Source of the DNA: LMUY01 sp964245075
GTDB taxonomy: Bacteria > Pseudomonadota > Alphaproteobacteria > Acetobacterales > Acetobacteraceae
Direction of reading: 5' to 3'
NCBI GenBank assembly: GCA_964245075.1
Contig: CAXTLC010000119.1
Location: 1 to 7,651 of the forward strand
DNA length: 7,651 nt
Shown: positions 6,034 to 7,651 of the stretch, piece after piece
How the letters are laid out: every line of letters starts with the position of its first letter
Position numbering within the stretch: position 1 is the first letter of the stretch
Made by a program: the position numbers and the translations under genes
Notes under the pieces: model-generated
Database searches by the model: none
The model's input: only the letters and a program-made list of their open reading frames with translations
What the model was told of the DNA's origin: nothing

Positions 6034-7548
6034 GTGCCGTCGCCGCAGCCCAACATCGGCCCGGGCGCATGGCGCCAGTTCAGCCTTCGCTTCTGGTTCG
6101 CGCTGGTCGTGGCCGCCGTGGGAACGGGGCTCGCCGCGGGGGCGCTGATGCAGCTCCTGCACCTGGTCCAGCTCCTGGCCTGGGGAAAAGGCAGTGGCGA
6201 CTTTCTGGATGCGATCGAGAGCACAGGCGCTGTGCACCGCACGGCCGTGGTCGCCGGGGCCGGCGTGCTGGTGGTGGCGACCCGGCTGCTGCTCCGGTTG
6301 CGCGGCAGCGGCCATGGCGGCGAACTGGCTGCCGCGATCTGGTTCCGGGCCGGCCACCTGCCGGTGCTGCGCACGCTGCTCAATGCCGTGACGTCGATCG
6401 TCATCGTCGGCCTGGGCGCATCGCTCGGCCGCGAGGCGGCTCCGAAGCAGACCGGCGCCTTGTTCGCCGGCCTGCTGGCGCACTGGGCGGCGCTGCCCCC
6501 GCCGCAACGCCGCCTGCTTGCGGCCTGCGGCGCCGGGGCCGGGATGGGCGCGGTCTACAACGTCCCGTTCGGCGGCGCCCTCTTTGCCCTGGAGGTGTTG
6601 CTTGGAACGCTGTCCTTCTCCCTCGTGGCCCCGGCACTCGCCGCGAGCCTGATTGCGACGGCTTGTTCCTGGCTGCTGCTCCCCGACCAGCCAACCTACC
6701 ATGCGCCGTCCTACCCGATGACGCCGCAGCTCCTGGCCTGGGCTGCCGTCGCCGGACCGATCCTCGGGCTGGCCACGGCCTTCTACGTGCGGCTGATCTG
6801 CTGGGCGGATGCGCGCAAACCGTCGGGGTGGCCCATGGTCGTGGCGCCCGTCGTGGTTTTCGCAGCGCTTGGCGCTGCCGCCATTCGCCTTCCGCAGTTG
6901 CTAGGCAACGGGAAGGACGTGGTGCAGCTCGCCTTCACAGGCTCGCTGCCGCTGGTCCTGGCGCTGATCCTGGCGGCGCTGAAGCCGGTCGCCACGGCCG
7001 CATGTCTTGGCAGCGGCGCCCCGGGCGGTTTGTTTACGCCGACGCTGACGCTGGGCGCCCTGCTCGGCGCGGCTGGCGGACAGGGCTGGGCGCTTCTTTG
7101 GCCAGGCGGCCCGTCCGAGCCCGGCGCCTACGCGCTGATCGGCGCTGGCGCGGTGCTCGCCGTGAGCACGCAGGGGCCGGTTTCCGCCGTGGTTCTGCTG
7201 CTGGAACTCACGCGGCACGTGGACGCCACGATGGTGCCGCTGATGCTGGCGATCGCCGGCGCCATGCTGGTGGCACGCAGCCTGGAGGCACGCTCGATCT
7301 ATTCCGGGCGCATCCACACCGCCCGTGACGCCGTCCCGGAAACGCCGGGCATGGCGGTCTCCGCAGCGGCGCGCATGCCGGACGTGTTGCGAGAACTCGC
7401 GAGATGTCCAGACAGGGGGCTGGACGTCATCGATCAGGATGGACGATCCCTCGGCCTGTTGACCCGCGAACGCGCGCTTCCCGGCATCGACGACTTCCGA
7501 ACGGGGGAGATCGTCACGGCGCGCGACATGCTGCAACCTGACATCTAG
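6034..7548 (+). CDS. ClC-family chloride/anion channel or antiporter with a C-terminal CBS-like segment
   Basis: Voltage-gated chloride channel (ClC) family membrane protein, 504 residues, starting at GTG nine bases after the preceding stop with only a weak ribosome site. ClC anion-pore motifs appear in order. GSGHGGE (residues 91-97) stands for the usual GSGIPE. LGREAAPKQTG (131-141) carries the external gating Glu134, with AA where GREGP has G. YNVPFGGALFALEVLLG begins at residue 175, and GSGAPGGLFTPTLTLGALLG begins at 326. At the inner proton-glutamate position (Glu203 of E. coli ClC) the alignment gives Val188, preceded by Glu187. The last 80 or so residues form a soluble tail with a CBS-like segment (MPDVLRELARCPDRGLDVID, then DGRSLGLLTRE). 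Co-transcription with the sulfite oxidase homologue suggests a role in anion or charge balance, but the transported ion cannot be read from the sequence. Confidence 0.9.
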   Translation: MPSPQPNIGPGAWRQFSLRFWFALVVAAVGTGLAAGALMQLLHLVQLLAWGKGSGDFLDAIESTGAVHRTAVVAGAGVLVVATRLLLRLRGSGHGGELAAAIWFRAGHLPVLRTLLNAVTSIVIVGLGASLGREAAPKQTGALFAGLLAHWAALPPPQRRLLAACGAGAGMGAVYNVPFGGALFALEVLLGTLSFSLVAPALAASLIATACSWLLLPDQPTYHAPSYPMTPQLLAWAAVAGPILGLATAFYVRLICWADARKPSGWPMVVAPVVVFAALGAAAIRLPQLLGNGKDVVQLAFTGSLPLVLALILAALKPVATAACLGSGAPGGLFTPTLTLGALLGAAGGQGWALLWPGGPSEPGAYALIGAGAVLAVSTQGPVSAVVLLLELTRHVDATMVPLMLAIAGAMLVARSLEARSIYSGRIHTARDAVPETPGMAVSAAARMPDVLRELARCPDRGLDVIDQDGRSLGLLTRERALPGIDDFRTGEIVTARDMLQPDI

Positions 7549-7557
7549 CCTGCGATC

Positions 7558-7581
7558 GCCCTGACTGGAAACAGTCAGGGC
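7558..7581. terminator. Perfect 10-bp hairpin with GAAA tetraloop after the clc gene
   Basis: GCCCTGACTG (7558-7567) pairs perfectly with CAGTCAGGGC (7572-7581) around the stable GNRA-type loop GAAA, 9 bases after the clc stop. No T-run follows, so it is not a textbook intrinsic terminator. Position and stability favour a transcription end or 3'-end protecting structure for the yeiH-sulfite oxidase-clc operon. Confidence 0.5.
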
Positions 7582-7606
7582 ATCGATTGCCAGGCCAAAC
7601 GAAGAA

Positions 7607-7650
7607 CTAGACCGCGCTGACCGTTCACGGTCAGCCAAAAAGCGGCCTAG
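7607..7650. other. Second hairpin with outer imperfect inverted repeat at the right edge
   Basis: GCTGACCG (7616-7623) and CGGTCAGC (7628-7635) form eight perfect pairs around a TTCA loop. Outside it, CTAGACCGC (7607-7615) pairs with GCGGCCTAG (7642-7650) with one mismatch; the right side has an unpaired CAAAAA insert. The inner stem shares the CTGAC core with the hairpin 35 bases to the left. It could be a second terminator, a processed RNA element, or the edge of a repeat continuing outside the window. Confidence 0.4.
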
Positions 7651-7651
7651 A

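Noticed and set aside
5842..6702. Minus-strand 286-codon frame opposite clc and the sulfite oxidase gene
   Set aside because: No recognisable motif and shadow-like composition; both plus-strand genes are well supported over the same bases.
5964..7328. Plus-strand 454-codon frame overlapping clc
   Set aside because: Arg/Gly/Ala-rich frame-shadow of clc, which shows all ClC pore motifs in its own frame.
7558..7650. Reading the terminal hairpins as a CRISPR array or an insertion-sequence end
   Set aside because: The two hairpins are not identical repeats with regular spacers, no cas gene or transposase is present, and no target-site duplication can be seen within the window.

Overview
The window is about 7.65 kb of very GC-rich DNA with strong third-position G/C bias. 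The gene content (ArsC/ArsH, a Tat-exported SorAB pair, a YeiH-type exporter, a short ClC protein) suggests a proteobacterium. An alphaproteobacterium, perhaps of Acetobacteraceae or Rhodospirillales type, is my guess from composition and protein style. No rRNA or other marker fixes it.

Layout. (1) Positions 1-1123, plus strand: the end of an arsenic-resistance operon. It holds arsC (glutaredoxin-type arsenate reductase, cut by the window edge by only a few codons) and arsH (FMN-dependent organoarsenical oxidase/reductase), which overlap in a TGATG stop/start. (2) Positions 1124-1302: a short convergent gap with one GC-rich hairpin. (3) Positions 1303-3527, minus strand: an operon reading leftwards, first a decayed AcfC-like periplasmic binding-protein gene, then sorA (Tat-exported molybdenum sulfite dehydrogenase), then sorB (its monohaem cytochrome c partner). 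(4) Positions 3528-3741: a divergent intergenic region with a perfect inverted repeat and a 10-bp direct repeat, probably the control region for both directions. (5) Positions 3742-7548, plus strand: a YeiH/UPF0324 'putative sulfate exporter', a second sulfite oxidase-family molybdoenzyme with no export signal, and a ClC-family anion transporter 9 bp behind it. (6) Positions 7549-7651: two strong hairpins and no gene.

How the parts may work together. SorAB would oxidise sulfite in the periplasm and pass electrons to the c-type cytochrome pool. The signal-less sulfite oxidase homologue would act in the cytoplasm. YeiH and the ClC protein are membrane carriers that could move the resulting anions or balance charge. 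Read this way, 1303-7548 is a two-compartment sulfite detoxification and export cassette next to an arsenic operon. The enzyme families are clear from motifs; the cooperative scheme and the anions carried are inference.

The oddest parts are the broken acfC-like gene (lost N-terminal lobe, a small deletion, and a frameshift exactly at a run of ten G on the coding strand), the ClC protein with Val where proton-coupled antiporters have the inner gating Glu, and the repeat-rich divergent control region.
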